64,000 nt of DNA from Streptomyces sp. RPA4-2 (GTDB lineage: Bacteria; Actinomycetota; Actinomycetes; Streptomycetales; Streptomycetaceae): positions 9,176,001 through 9,240,000 of the forward strand of contig NZ_CP050975.2 of assembly GCF_012273515.2 (NCBI RefSeq), written 5' to 3'. Positions 43,965 through 53,089 of this stretch are shown piece by piece. Numbering within the stretch: position 1 is the stretch's first letter; every line of letters starts with the position of its first letter. The position numbers and the translations under genes are program-made. The notes beneath the pieces were generated by a model. It was not told the origin of the DNA, made no database searches, and saw only the letters and a list, made by a program, of their open reading frames with translations.

Positions 43965-44430
43965 TTGACCCACATCTTCCTCGGCCTGGACGTCGGCAAG
44001 GGCGAACACCACGCCACCGCCGTCACCCCGGCCGGGAAGAAAGCCTTCGACAAACGCCTGCCCAACACCGAACCCAAGCTCCGCGAACTGTTCGCCGAGC
44101 TGCAGGCCAAGCATGGAACGGTGCTGTTCGTCGTCGACCAACCGGCCTCAATCGGCGCCCTGCCGCTGGCCGTCGCCCGCGACATGGGCTGCCCGGTCGC
44201 CTACCTGCCGGGGCTGACGATGCGGCGGATCGCCGACCTCTACCCGGGCGCGGCCGAGACCGACGCCGAGGGACGCGTTCATCATCGCGGACGCAGCCCG
44301 CGCGATGCCTGCCCCACACACTGCGGGCCATCGACGGCGAGGACGAGACGATCGTCGAGCTGGGGATGATCGTCGGGTTCGACGACGACCTGGCCGGCAA
44401 GCCACGAGGGTCGCGAACCGGCGGCACGGC
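43965..44430 (+). pseudogene. IS110-family transposase, broken N-terminal part
   Basis: LTHIFLGLDVGKGEHHATAV starts the DEDD RuvC-like domain; VLFVVDQPASIGALPLAVAR, CPVAYLPGLTMRRIADLYPG continue it. Near 44275-44320 small deletions and insertions shift the frame (the DAFIIADAARAM part is in another frame), and the copy ends at an inversion point near 44420. It is dead. Confidence 0.8.
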
Positions 44431-44575
44431 CCCGCCTTGCGGATCTGGGCGGGTGAACCCAAGCGTTCCAACAGGGCCAGGCCAGCCTGATGCTGCAGCC
44501 GCGGCCCGAGCAACGTTCCAGCGGGGGGGTGGATCCGGGTCGGTCCATCCAACTGAAGCCCTGGTAGGGCAGCCA
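44420..44575 (-). pseudogene. IS110 fragment in reverse orientation
   Basis: Read on the minus strand this stretch gives IHPPAGTLLGPRLQHQAGLA, then LLERLGSPAQIRKAGPCRRF, which is the part of an IS110 transposase that should follow the plus-strand fragment next to it. The element has therefore been inverted internally, at the shared sequence around GCCACGAGGGTCGCGAACCGG-like DNA. Confidence 0.65.
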
Positions 44576-44983
44576 CGCACGGTGCCAGGATTCCCCCGCA
44601 GTCATTTCCCGACGCATCCTGGCTCAGCGACAGCCATGAGGAATTAAGAATCGAATAGGTGACTGGTATGTATCAGTATCCTTGAAATGTGATAAGGAGT
44701 CCGACCATTTCTGATGCGGATGCCCGTAGTTCCGAGGAAGCTAAATACCGGGGCTGGCCGCTGACGGGCTGTCGCTGGGCGCTTAGCCCCTGTCGGGAAC
44801 TACTGCGGTGGTAGGCCGTTCGTGTTGTCGTTCGGCCACGTCGGAATGGGAAACGTCGATCGTGCGGCGTCGGGGGCCCATTGCTCACGCGGACTGCGCT
44901 GCCCAGACCAGCACCGCAACGGCACAAACCTAGCCCCCCCTTTTGGCAAGGAAGAGCCGCGGAGGGCGTGGTTCACTTACGTG
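44576..44983. other. Intergenic stretch without a recognised gene
   Basis: About 400 bases. GTAGTTCC (near 44729) and GGAACTAC (near 44797) are inverted copies about 65 bases apart. No family is visible in any frame. Confidence 0.35.
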
Positions 44984-45811
44984 ATGAAGATTGGTGTCAC
45001 GACGTTCCTGACTGACGAGGGCATCCGGCCTGCCCAGCTGGCCAGGGCGTTGGAGGAGCGAGCTTTCGATTCGCTTCTCCTGCACGAGCACAGCCACGTC
45101 GCAGTGAAGCAGGAGACGCCGTTTCCCGGTGGTGGGAAACTGCCCGGGATGTATTACCGCACGCTTGACCCATTCGTCGCGCTGACGGCGGCCGCGACGG
45201 TGACCAGCGATCTGGTGCTGGGAACTGGAGTGGCTCTGCTTGTCCAGCGCGATGTGATTCAAACCGCCAAGCAGGTAGCCAGCCTGGATCTGGTGTCCGG
45301 CGGCCGCGTGCTCTTCGGTGTGGGCACGGGCTGGAGTCGCGAGGAGATGCGCAATCACGGCGTGGATCCGCGCACGCGGGGAAAGTAGCTGAATGAGCAA
45401 CTGGCCGCGATCAAGGAGATCTGGACGAAGAACCAGGCAGAGTTCCACGGCACATACATTGACTTCGCCCCGATCTTCAGTTGGCCCAAGCCGGTACAAC
45501 GCCCACATCCGCCCATCTTCATTGGCGGCGATGGAGAGGCGGCATTGGCCAGGGTGGCGGCGCACGGCGATGGTTGGATGCCACACTCGGTGGGCCACCC
45601 GGCCCGGGTGCAGTCGCAGTTGAGCCGGCTGACCGAGGTCGCCGGAGATGTGCCGGTGATGGTGGCGTCGGTAGCACCGCGGCCCGAACTGATCGCCGCG
45701 TATGCGGAGGCGGGGGTTGAACGCGTAGCGCTTTCCCTGCCGACTCAGCCCGAGGCCGAGACTCTGCGCCTACTGGATATGTTCGCTGCGCTCGTCGGCG
45801 ACTATGCATAG
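44984..45811 (+). pseudogene. LLM-class F420-dependent oxidoreductase, split by TAG
   Basis: ATG 44984 opens MKIGVTTFLTDEGIRPAQLA; SGGRVLFGVGTGWSREEMRN is the family's flavin loop. A TAG at 45386-45388 follows RTRGK. The same frame then runs on with LNEQLAAIKEIWTKNQAEFH, PIFIGGDGEAALARVAAHGD to a normal stop at 45811. Apart from the single codon the gene is 275 codons of well-kept family sequence, so the mutation is recent or a sequencing error. Intact relatives use reduced F420 on small substrates. Confidence 0.85.
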
Positions 45812-45840
45812 CAGGGCGGCCGACGGAGCAACTCATTTTG

Positions 45841-45904
45841 CTGGCGTGCTGGCGTGCTGGCGTGCTGGCGTGCTGGCGTGCTGGCGTGCTGGCGTGCTGG
45901 CGTG
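45841..45904. repeat. Eight tandem copies of an octanucleotide
   Basis: CTGGCGTG is repeated exactly eight times. It begins 30 bases after the oxidoreductase frame ends. It is a slippage-prone array; on the minus strand it reads as repeated ARQHASTP codons in an open frame without other gene signs. Confidence 0.95.
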
Positions 45905-45919
45905 AAGGTGAGGCCGGTT

Positions 45920-46085
45920 TCAGCGGGACATCCATCGACGCGGTTGGTACCGGTACGAGATCTCGCGGAGTCCTTGCCGGAGAACGTGCATCAGGTGGTC
46001 AGGGGCGGTGGAGAGTGGTGTTGGCCTGGCAGCTGTGACGCAGTAGTGACCATATGCCCTCGACAGGGTTGCCCCCCGGCGGATG
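45920..46085 (-). pseudogene. IS630-family transposase C-terminal remnant
   Basis: Minus-strand translation shows GGNPVEGIWSLLRHSCQANT and, one frame away, DHLMHVLRQGLREISYRYQP. NPVEGIWS..R is the end of the IS630 DDE domain (its Glu is here). The rest of the element is gone. Confidence 0.7.
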
Positions 46086-46198
46086 GGCTGATGAGTGGCG
46101 CCAGCAGCCTGAGCCACGCCAAAAGGATCGGTGTCCAAGGGCGTCGAACCAGACGGTGTGGCGGGTTGGTCCACCGCGATGGGGGTCGACCGTCAGTG

Positions 46199-46330
46199 GG
46201 GGAGGTCTTCGAAGTACACGTCGTAGCGGTGCTGTTCGGGGAGAAGCGACGCGAATTCCGCTTCGCCACGGCTGATGGCGGCCAGCTGTTCGAAGTAGCC
46301 GAACCGTTCGATGCCAGCGCTGAGCACGTG
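46199..46330 (-). pseudogene. Possible 3' gene fragment, unidentified
   Basis: The leftward frame ending at 46199 reads ERFGYFEQLAAISRGEAEFA, then SLLPEQHRYDVYFEDLPH. It looks protein-like in composition, yet upstream it is cut by the start region of the Imm21 gene. I do not recognise the family. Confidence 0.35.
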
Positions 46331-46379
46331 CCGATCGGCCGCCGTGGGCGTTGTCAGTGGGTGCGGGCACACTGACGGG

Positions 46380-46979
46380 ATGAGCACCCCTTCGTCTGCC
46401 GAAGCCCCTGCATCACCCCACACCTCCCCTCTCTGGGTGGAGTCGATGGGCGGGCCTTTGATCGTCGTCCCCGTCTCGGCGTTGGCCGCATGGCATGGGT
46501 GTACGGAGAGCGGGGTGATGGCGGGAGACGCCTCCGCTCCGGACGACTACGACCGGGCCTGCGCGGTGGACGATCTGGCCGGTGTGATCGCCGTTGGCGA
46601 AAGTGGTGCGCAGGCACTGGTGTTGGCGGACGAGCCTGCCACCAGTTGTTATCTACCCGAGCATCGGGCCTTCTTGCGGTGGCTTGGCGCCGACTCCGAG
46701 GCCGGGTTGAGGGCGGCGGCCGGCGCTGTCATCTCAGACCCCGTCACCGAGTGGGAGGAGTGCGGCACGTGGTCGTCGGATGGTCCAGCCGTGCTCATGG
46801 ACTCCGCCGAAGCGGGCTCCGCACTGGACATGGACTATCCCGGCGGTGGGATGCCCACCCAGGCATCGGTTTCGCTGCCGGCCGGCCGCTGGAGGGTCCG
46901 AGCCACCCATACCAAGGCGGACGAGGAGAACTCGGTCGGCCTGGTCCAGATCCTGCCCCTCGAAAGAGATACCCAGTGA
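46380..46979 (+). CDS. Imm21-family immunity protein
   Basis: It is 199 aa from ATG 46380. The N-terminus LWVESMGGPLIVVPVSALAA, then DDYDRACAVDDLAGVIAVGE, QALVLADEPATSCYLPEHRA and RWLGADSEAGL fits immunity protein 21 of polymorphic toxin systems. Family proteins neutralise a cognate secreted toxin. No toxin gene or export cassette is visible nearby, so it is an orphan. The next gene starts 6 bases after its stop. Confidence 0.75.
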   Translation: MSTPSSAEAPASPHTSPLWVESMGGPLIVVPVSALAAWHGCTESGVMAGDASAPDDYDRACAVDDLAGVIAVGESGAQALVLADEPATSCYLPEHRAFLRWLGADSEAGLRAAAGAVISDPVTEWEECGTWSSDGPAVLMDSAEAGSALDMDYPGGGMPTQASVSLPAGRWRVRATHTKADEENSVGLVQILPLERDTQ

Positions 46980-46984
46980 CGTAT

Positions 46985-47415
46985 ATGGACCCCGAGAGCC
47001 GAGCCAAGGCTGAGGCGCACGGATATTCGTATGCTTCGGAGGAAAACATCGCCGCTGGGTACGACCTGGCAGGCCGCGTCTGCCGAGAACTCCACCGCGC
47101 CGGCCTTCCCGCCAATGTCGAGCGCCCGGGCGCGCGGAGCGAGCCCGGCGTCTGCGTGGAAGTCGACAGCCAGGGTGAGTACGCCGGAGGTGTCTACGTC
47201 CGCTGGAGCGCCCCGGAACTGGGAGAGGCCGGTATGCGGGCACTGGCAGAACAGCGCCGGAGTGGAAGCGCTACGCCGAGGTCGTCCTCCTCATGCAGAC
47301 GGCAATGATCGGGATCCTGCGACTGGCAGGCTTCTCCGTTGTACGGGCCGAGGAGATCGACGACGTCGCCGAGGGTGATGCGTACGTTCACGCCGATACG
47401 CGATCGACTTTGTGA
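46985..47415 (+). pseudogene. Frameshifted small gene paired with Imm21
   Basis: ATG 46985 opens MDPESRAKAEAHGYSYASEE, ENSTAPAFP-region frame ARVCRELHRAGLPANVER and VYVRWSAPELGEAGMRALAE. Near 47255 the frame shifts by one: WKRYAEVVLLMQTAMIGILR, LAGFSVVRAEEIDDVAEGDA continue in another frame to a stop at 47413. The two halves read as one protein of about 143 aa. I do not know the family. It is likely co-transcribed with the immunity gene. Confidence 0.65.
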
Positions 47416-47579
47416 GCACCCCCACGACGCAGGGCACGCTCGCCGCCCCCGGATGGGCCGACGTCCCCTTACCGAGCCTCTTGCATCCTGAACAGTCGCA
47501 GGTCAGTAGTACGTGGACACCCCGGCGACCTGCCGGCCGGAGGCGCAGCTGCCCGGCGATCGTCATCCGGGGATCGCGT

Positions 47580-48407
47580 CTAGGCTTTCCGGGCGAGCCC
47601 GGCGGCGATGAGGTGTTCCCAGACCGTGAGCTCTCGTCTTTCGCCGCTGCTCCACGGGTTGTCGCTCTCGTCGGGACGCCACAGGGACGCGGGGACGATC
47701 CCGGGGTCGAGGATCTCCAGGCCGTCCAGCAGGGAGGCGATCTCCGCGTCGGTGCGCCACCGGCCGCGGCCGAACGTCTGCTGGAGGACCTTCTCGGCCT
47801 CCGAGGTCTCCGGGTTGTTGCCGGAGCGGAAGTGGCTGATGAAGAAGTAACTTCCGGAGGGGATGTGGTCTCGCCAGTAGCGGACGATGCCGGCCGGGTC
47901 CTCGTCATCGTTGACGTGGTGGAGGACGGCGCTGAGGATGACGGCGACGGGGCGGGTGAAATCGATGATTTCCAGGGTGTCGGGGTGGGTGTGGATGCCT
48001 TCGGGGTTGCGCACATCGACCGCGACGACGCGGGTCCGGTCGTTGTTCTCGAGCAGTGCGCGGCCGTGGACCAGTACTTGGGGGTCGATGTCGACGTAGA
48101 CGACCCGGGACTCGGGGGCGTGGCGTTGCGCGACCTGGTGGACGTTGTCCGCGGTCGGCAGGCCACTGCCCAGGTCGATGAACTGTCGAATGCCGGTGGT
48201 CTTCGCGATCTGCCTGACCGCCCGGGTCAGGGCCGCGCGGTTGGCGAAGGCGATGGCCACTGAACCGGGCAGGTCGCGCTTGAACACGTCGCCGATCTCA
48301 CGGTCCACGGCGTAGTTGTCCTTGCCGCCGAGCAGGTAGTCGTAGACGCGGGCGATGCTGGGCTTGGCCGGGTCGATGGAGGAGCCTTCGTACGTCATGG
48401 CGGACAT
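47580..48407 (-). CDS. SAM-dependent methyltransferase (DUF574 type)
   Basis: It is 275 aa; ATG 48407 or 48398 are both possible. Family opening PAKPSIARVYDYLLGGKDNY, AVDREIGDVF is characteristic. The SAM site is IRQFIDLGSGLPTADNVHQV, VVYVDIDPQVLVHGRALL; then AVILSAVLHHVNDDEDPAGI. The family is greatly expanded in Streptomyces, often near regulators with unknown targets. The substrate is unknown. Confidence 0.9.
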   Translation of the reverse strand: MSAMTYEGSSIDPAKPSIARVYDYLLGGKDNYAVDREIGDVFKRDLPGSVAIAFANRAALTRAVRQIAKTTGIRQFIDLGSGLPTADNVHQVAQRHAPESRVVYVDIDPQVLVHGRALLENNDRTRVVAVDVRNPEGIHTHPDTLEIIDFTRPVAVILSAVLHHVNDDEDPAGIVRYWRDHIPSGSYFFISHFRSGNNPETSEAEKVLQQTFGRGRWRTDAEIASLLDGLEILDPGIVPASLWRPDESDNPWSSGERRELTVWEHLIAAGLARKA

Positions 48408-48699
48408 TATTTCCCGCAACGCCGCCTGGGGAACCTCGTTTTGGGATCCTCCGGCCGGTCGGGGCGGCGCGAGGGCATGGATGCCTGGGCTCACTGTCAA
48501 ACGCCTCGACCACCACCCCATCACCGCGGCCTGCAACAGGCGTTGTCCCGTGCCACGCCATCTCCCGCAGCAGTCGGCTCATGACCTCCAGTCTCTCTCC
48601 GGGATGCGACTGCTATTTCGTGAGCCCATACCTGGCACGGGCCTTGAGCCGGGCGGAGATTGGCACCGCGGTGCGGGGGCTTTCCGGCTGCGGTGGGGT

Positions 48700-48926
48700 T
48701 CAGTCGGCGGCGAGCAGGGAGTCGTCTTCGGGCCGGGCCACCGGCAGTTGATGGCGTGCGGCGATCAGTGCGGCGTCGATCACGGGTGCCGGTGGACAAG
48801 CAGCGTGTAGGCCACGTCCTGCATACGCTGCTCCGCGTTCGGACTTCCGTTCTCCGCGTGCAGGTCCCGCAGCGTCTCGTACTCGCTGACCAGGCGGTGC
48901 AGGACTACCGGGTGGGCCATCAACAT
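48700..48926 (-). pseudogene. DUF5133-like small gene, frame broken
   Basis: MLMAHPVVLHRLVSEYETLR, DLHAENGSPNAEQRMQDVAY is a typical DUF5133 opening from ATG 48926. The frame ends at 48780 after VHRHP. STGTRD can be read in a second frame and IDAALIAARHQLPVARPEDD in a third, which together would restore the family's usual end. Small indels around 48780-48800 therefore broke it. Alternatively, a 48-aa protein and a GTGA-coupled 27-aa peptide are made. Confidence 0.6.
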
Positions 48927-49050
48927 GAGCCCAGCCATCCACCCACGACCGTATGCCCTTTGCCTTGCCCGCGGGCGCCGAACGTAGCTGCCCCCAGCCC
49001 CATCGGCCGCGAAGCGACGGCCGTCAGGGGACGGCCACGGCGAGATGGTC

Positions 49051-50058
49051 TCAGCCGGACGGCTGGGTCCCCGCTCGGAGTTCGACGCGCACGCTGTCGT
49101 CGTCTTCGATGACGAACGTCGGATCGGTGTTCCTGCGCCAGCCGAGCGATACCAGGTAGTAGCGGTGGTCGCGTTCTATGAGCAGGCGCAGCCCGCTGTA
49201 GCGGTACCGGTAGTGCGTGCCGGGCCCGAGGTCCTCGTAGACGAGGCCGGGCGAGACCATGCTGAGCCGGTCGGTGCTCACGACGACCACGGCGACCCGC
49301 CGCACGAGTTGCCCGGCGTCACTGCTGGCGCCCTGTCGACCCAGTTGTCCGGCCACCAGTGCGACCGCCCAGATCAGGAAGAGTCCCGCCATCACGAGGG
49401 CCCCGGCCCGCTCCCATGCCGGGCCGGACGATGCTCGGGCGGGTGTCGCGGCCGGTGTCCGCCCCAGCAGCAGCCCGACCGCCACCAGCGAGGGCGCGAC
49501 CCAGGCGTGGGGCTGGATCCAGCGCCACAGGAGCATGAGTACGACACCCGAGGCCGCCACGGCGAGGTAGGCGCGGGCGACCGCACGACCGGTCTGCCGC
49601 AGGCCACGCAGATACCGACCCCGGACGGGGAGCAGGGCAAGCAGGCGCAGCAGGCCAGGCATCAGCAGAATCACGGCCATTACCTCGAACGTGGGCAGTG
49701 TGGCCAGCCGCAGGCTGCGCATGATCAGCTCGAAGGTGCTGAAGCCGATGGCGAAGCTGTCGAGGTGGAAGTAGCCGAAATAGGCGTTGATGTAGATGTA
49801 GCCGGCGTACAGCAACAGGGAGCCGAGGAACGACGCCGTCCCGGCGGCAGAGTTGACCAGGTCCAGCGGCGCACCTCGGGACGGCGGGGTCGCTGACGGC
49901 CGGGGAACAGGCCTGCGGGTCCGACGCCGCATGCGCACGCGCCGCGGCCCGCGTTGGACGCCGCGACGCCGCGCTCTGGGCCGACCGCTCTGGCTCGGCA
50001 CGATCGCGGGCCGTGGCCCCGCGGAAGGCATCCCGGCCGGGGTGCCGGAGTCGGCCAC
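49051..50058 (-). CDS. Polytopic membrane protein, unknown family
   Basis: It is 335 aa. An Arg/Pro-rich cytoplasmic start of about 60 residues (GVQRGPRRVRMRRRTRRPVP) precedes four hydrophobic helices (FLGSLLLYAGYIYINAYFGY, EVMAVILLMPGLLRLLALLP, YLAVAASGVVLMLLWRWI, ALVMAGLFLIWAVALVAGQL) and a soluble C-terminal domain (YEDLGPGTHYRYRYSGLRLL). It starts 3 bases after the stop of a lipoprotein gene, so the two are one operon and may form an envelope pair. Confidence 0.75.
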   Translation of the reverse strand: MADSGTPAGMPSAGPRPAIVPSQSGRPRARRRGVQRGPRRVRMRRRTRRPVPRPSATPPSRGAPLDLVNSAAGTASFLGSLLLYAGYIYINAYFGYFHLDSFAIGFSTFELIMRSLRLATLPTFEVMAVILLMPGLLRLLALLPVRGRYLRGLRQTGRAVARAYLAVAASGVVLMLLWRWIQPHAWVAPSLVAVGLLLGRTPAATPARASSGPAWERAGALVMAGLFLIWAVALVAGQLGRQGASSDAGQLVRRVAVVVVSTDRLSMVSPGLVYEDLGPGTHYRYRYSGLRLLIERDHRYYLVSLGWRRNTDPTFVIEDDDSVRVELRAGTQPSG

Positions 50059-50061
50059 TGG

Positions 50062-50442
50062 TCAGCCGCCCTGGGTTGCGAGACCGGTGTCGGACACGTA
50101 TGGGGACGGCAGGCAGGTCGCCCCTGGCGTCGGCTCGGGTCCGCACGACGAGGGTGAAGGCGGCGGCGCGCTCCCCGTGGCACCGGGGCCAACCGTCGTC
50201 GGGCCCGTGTCTGTCGGCGGCGGTGCCACGGGCGAGAGCCCCGGATCGCCGTCCTGGCCACCGTCTAACGCCGTTGGCTCGATGCCACCGCCCGAGCCTC
50301 CTGCGGACCCACCGCCAGAACCTCCGCCGGAACCACCACCCGAACTGCCGCACCCGGCCGCTCCCAGGCCCAGGAGCACCGTCAGGACGGCCGCCGCGGC
50401 CGCTCTGGCCCCGGCCCGCGCGCCACGGTGAACAATCTGCAT
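50062..50442 (-). CDS. Gly/Ser-rich lipoprotein
   Basis: It is 126 aa. A signal peptide ends in the lipobox LGAAGC, so Cys would be lipidated at the outer face of the membrane. The mature part is a Gly/Ser linker (SSGGGSGGGSGGGSAGGSGG) followed by a Pro/Thr/Gly-rich disordered region. No folded domain is seen. It is the first gene of an operon with the polytopic protein. Confidence 0.8.
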   Translation of the reverse strand: MQIVHRGARAGARAAAAAVLTVLLGLGAAGCGSSGGGSGGGSGGGSAGGSGGGIEPTALDGGQDGDPGLSPVAPPPTDTGPTTVGPGATGSAPPPSPSSCGPEPTPGATCLPSPYVSDTGLATQGG

Positions 50443-50524
50443 CGCGCTCCCCCCTCACACCGGAACGCCGGACTTCCCACACGCGATGTGGTCTCATCAT
50501 CCGGCCATGTAAGCGGATTTCCCC

Positions 50525-51208
50525 CTATACGGGCCGCGCAACCGTGCGCCGGAGCGACGGTGTTCGTGGGCCTCCGACCACGGCGGGCTCCTCGCCCGGG
50601 CGCCTCGTGTCTCGTCGGACTGCTGAAGGCGACGCACGCACCGCGGGTTGCCAGATCCTGCCTTCAGCCGTCGACGGAGGACGAGCTTGCCCGTGCCCCG
50701 CGCGGCCGGCCCGGTGGGCTTGCGCGGCCTCGGCGAGCGCGAGGGCGACCTGCATGAACGACAGGTAGGCCTCGTAGGGGTCAGGCGACCAGTCCCCGTC
50801 CGCCCATACCCACGCCGCGACCGTCCCGTCCGGGTCGTGGCCGCTGTCCCGGCCGACCCGGGCCGCCACGGCACGGATCCGCTGGGACAGGACCCGGTCC
50901 AGGATGAGCGGCCGCAGCCCGTGCCCGGGAGGTACCGCCTGCCCGGCGAAGTAGAGGAACTTGGTGAAGAACGACGGGGCCGGCCCGGCGATCTGCCCGC
51001 GCAGCGCCGCGTATGCAGGACGCGCACCGCCCCGGTCCAGCGAGGTGACCGCCCCGGCGAGTACCGCCGGGAGACCGCCGGTGGCAAGGATCTTCTCCAG
51101 CGTGGCCGCACCGCTCCCGCCTGGGGTGCCGCGCTTCCCCTTGCCCCACACGTACAGATCTGGGTACGGGTGGCCGGAGCAAGCCGGTCCCCCGTGACTT
51201 CGCCTCAC
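50525..51208 (-). CDS. 8-oxoguanine glycosylase OGG-fold protein, probably 5'-truncated
   Basis: It is 227 aa from the start at 51208. LYVWGKGKRGTPGG, ATLEKILATGGLPAVLAGAV, YAALRGQIAGPAPSFFTKFL YFAGQAVPP, then RPLILDRVLSQRIRAVAARV and HDPDGTVAAWVWADGDWSPD fit the OGG-fold group found in actinomycetes. The usual N-terminal part seems to be missing and the C-terminal tail is Arg-rich and unlike the family. Relatives are thought to be DNA-glycosylase-like; activity here is doubtful. Confidence 0.6.
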   Translation of the reverse strand: MRRSHGGPACSGHPYPDLYVWGKGKRGTPGGSGAATLEKILATGGLPAVLAGAVTSLDRGGARPAYAALRGQIAGPAPSFFTKFLYFAGQAVPPGHGLRPLILDRVLSQRIRAVAARVGRDSGHDPDGTVAAWVWADGDWSPDPYEAYLSFMQVALALAEAAQAHRAGRAGHGQARPPSTAEGRIWQPAVRASPSAVRRDTRRPGEEPAVVGGPRTPSLRRTVARPV

Positions 51209-51403
51209 GCGCCGCGAAACGGTATCGCGGCGAGCTGCGCGATCTGACCGGGAGCGCGTGCGGGCCGAGCGCGCTCTTCCGTTTCCTTTCTGGCGCGCGG
51301 TCGGTGCCCGACGTCGGTTTCTTGAACGCCGCTCGGCGTACGTGTGGATGCCAGAAACCGCTCCTGCTGTCGACTGGGCAGGAGCGGGGACGGGGGCCGC
51401 CGG

Positions 51404-53089
51404 TCAGGCGTCGATGATGACGGGGATGATGAGGGGCCTGCGGCGGTGGGTCCGGAAGGCCCAGTTCGCCACGGCACGGGCGATGAGCTGTTCCAGCTGG
51501 TGTGCGTCGCCGACGCCTTCCTGGGCGGCGGTCGCCAGAGTCTTCTCGATGACGGGGATGACCGGTTCGAACGTGGTGTCGTCGTGGACGAACCCGCGGG
51601 CCAGGAAGTCGGGTGTCTCGGCGAGGGCGCCCGTGTCGGCGTCGACGATCGCCACCACGGTGACCACGCCTTCCTGCGCGAGGGTGACGCGGTCCTTCAG
51701 GGACGCCTCGGTGGCGCCGCCGACCTCCATGCCGTCCACGTAGACGTTGCCCGCGGGCACCTTGCCGGTGATCGACGCACGCCCGTCCACGAGGTCGACG
51801 ACCACGCCGTCCTCGGCGATGACCACCCGCTCGGGATCGACCCCCGTACGGATGGCCAGGTCGGCGTTGGCCCGCAGGTGGCGCCATTCGCCGTGCACGG
51901 GCATGACATTGCGGGGCTTGACGATGTTGTAGCAGTACACGAGTTCACCGGCGCTGGCGTGCCCGGAGACGTGCACCTTGGCGTTGCCCTTGTGGACGAC
52001 ATGGGCGCCCCACCGGGTCAGCCCGTTGATCACCCGGTAGATGGCGTTCTCATTGCCGGGGATCAGCGAGCTGGCGAGCAGGACGGTGTCGCCCTTGCCG
52101 ATGCGGATCACGTGGTCGCGGTTGGCCATCCGGGACAGAGCCGCCATCGGCTCGCCCTGGGATCCGGTGCACACCAGGGTGATCTTGTGGTCGGGGAGCT
52201 TCTCCAGTTCCTTCGTACTCACGACCAGGCCGCTGGGCACCTTCAGGTAACCGAGGTCGCGGGCGATGCCCATGTTGCGGACCATGGAGCGGCCCACGAA
52301 GGCGACCTTGCGGCCGTGCTGGTGCGCGGCGTCCAGGACTTGCTGGATGCGGTGCACATGGCTGGCGAAACTGGAGACGATCACCCGGCGCGGGGCGGTA
52401 CGCATCACCTGTTCGATCGCCGGGTTCAGTTCGCGCTCGGAGGTGGTGAAGCCAGGGACCTCGGCGTTGGTGGAATCGGTGAGGAAGAGGTCGACGCCTT
52501 CCTCGCCGAGGCGGGCGAAGGCGCGCAGGTCGGTGATGCGGTCGTCCAGCGGGAACTGGTCCATCTTGAAGTCACCCGTGTGCAGCACCATTCCGGCACC
52601 GGTGCGGATCGCGACGGCGAGACTGTCGGGGATGGAGTGGTTGACCGCGACGAACTCGCAGTCGAAGGGTCCGAAGCCGCGCCGGTCGCCTTCGCGGACC
52701 CGGACCGTGCGCGGCCTGATGCCGTGCTCCTTGAGCTTGGCCTCCAGGAACGCCAGGGTCAGCTTCGAGCCCACGACAGGGATGTCGGAGCGCTCGCGCA
52801 GCAGATACGGCACGCCACCGATGTGGTCCTCGTGGCCGTGGGTGAGCACCACGGCCACGATGTCGTCCAGGCGATCACGGATCGAGGTGAAGTCGGGCAG
52901 GATCACGTCCACGCCGGGCTGGGTCTCTTCGGGGAACAGCACGCCGCAGTCGACGACGAGCAGCTTGCCGGCATACTCGAAGACGGTCATGTTGCGGCCG
53001 ATCTCACCCAGACCACCCAGGGCGACGACCCTCAGCCCTCCTTTTGGTAGGGGAGGGGCGGCTTTCAGTTCAGGATGCGGATGACTCAT
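51404..53089 (-). CDS. Ribonuclease J
   Basis: It is 561 aa. Metallo-beta-lactamase/beta-CASP enzyme with VVALGGLGEIGRNMTVFEYA, metal motif VVLTHGHEDHIGG (His84, His86, Asp88, His89), LHTGDFKMDQ, and the beta-CASP blocks FLTDSTNAEVPG, VIVSSFASHVHRIQQV, LVCTGSQGEPMAAL and VHVSGHASAGELV. It is both a 5'-3' exo- and an endonuclease of mRNA. The housekeeping copy of Streptomyces lies in a conserved neighbourhood that is absent here, so this may be a second copy. Confidence 0.93.
   Translation of the reverse strand: MSHPHPELKAAPPLPKGGLRVVALGGLGEIGRNMTVFEYAGKLLVVDCGVLFPEETQPGVDVILPDFTSIRDRLDDIVAVVLTHGHEDHIGGVPYLLRERSDIPVVGSKLTLAFLEAKLKEHGIRPRTVRVREGDRRGFGPFDCEFVAVNHSIPDSLAVAIRTGAGMVLHTGDFKMDQFPLDDRITDLRAFARLGEEGVDLFLTDSTNAEVPGFTTSERELNPAIEQVMRTAPRRVIVSSFASHVHRIQQVLDAAHQHGRKVAFVGRSMVRNMGIARDLGYLKVPSGLVVSTKELEKLPDHKITLVCTGSQGEPMAALSRMANRDHVIRIGKGDTVLLASSLIPGNENAIYRVINGLTRWGAHVVHKGNAKVHVSGHASAGELVYCYNIVKPRNVMPVHGEWRHLRANADLAIRTGVDPERVVIAEDGVVVDLVDGRASITGKVPAGNVYVDGMEVGGATEASLKDRVTLAQEGVVTVVAIVDADTGALAETPDFLARGFVHDDTTFEPVIPVIEKTLATAAQEGVGDAHQLEQLIARAVANWAFRTHRRRPLIIPVIIDA

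Noticed and set aside
41410..45811. Stop-codon reassignment (TAG as a sense codon)
   Set aside because: Several intact genes, such as the sigma factor at 5963-6592, use TAG as their normal stop, and surrounding IS relics show general decay.
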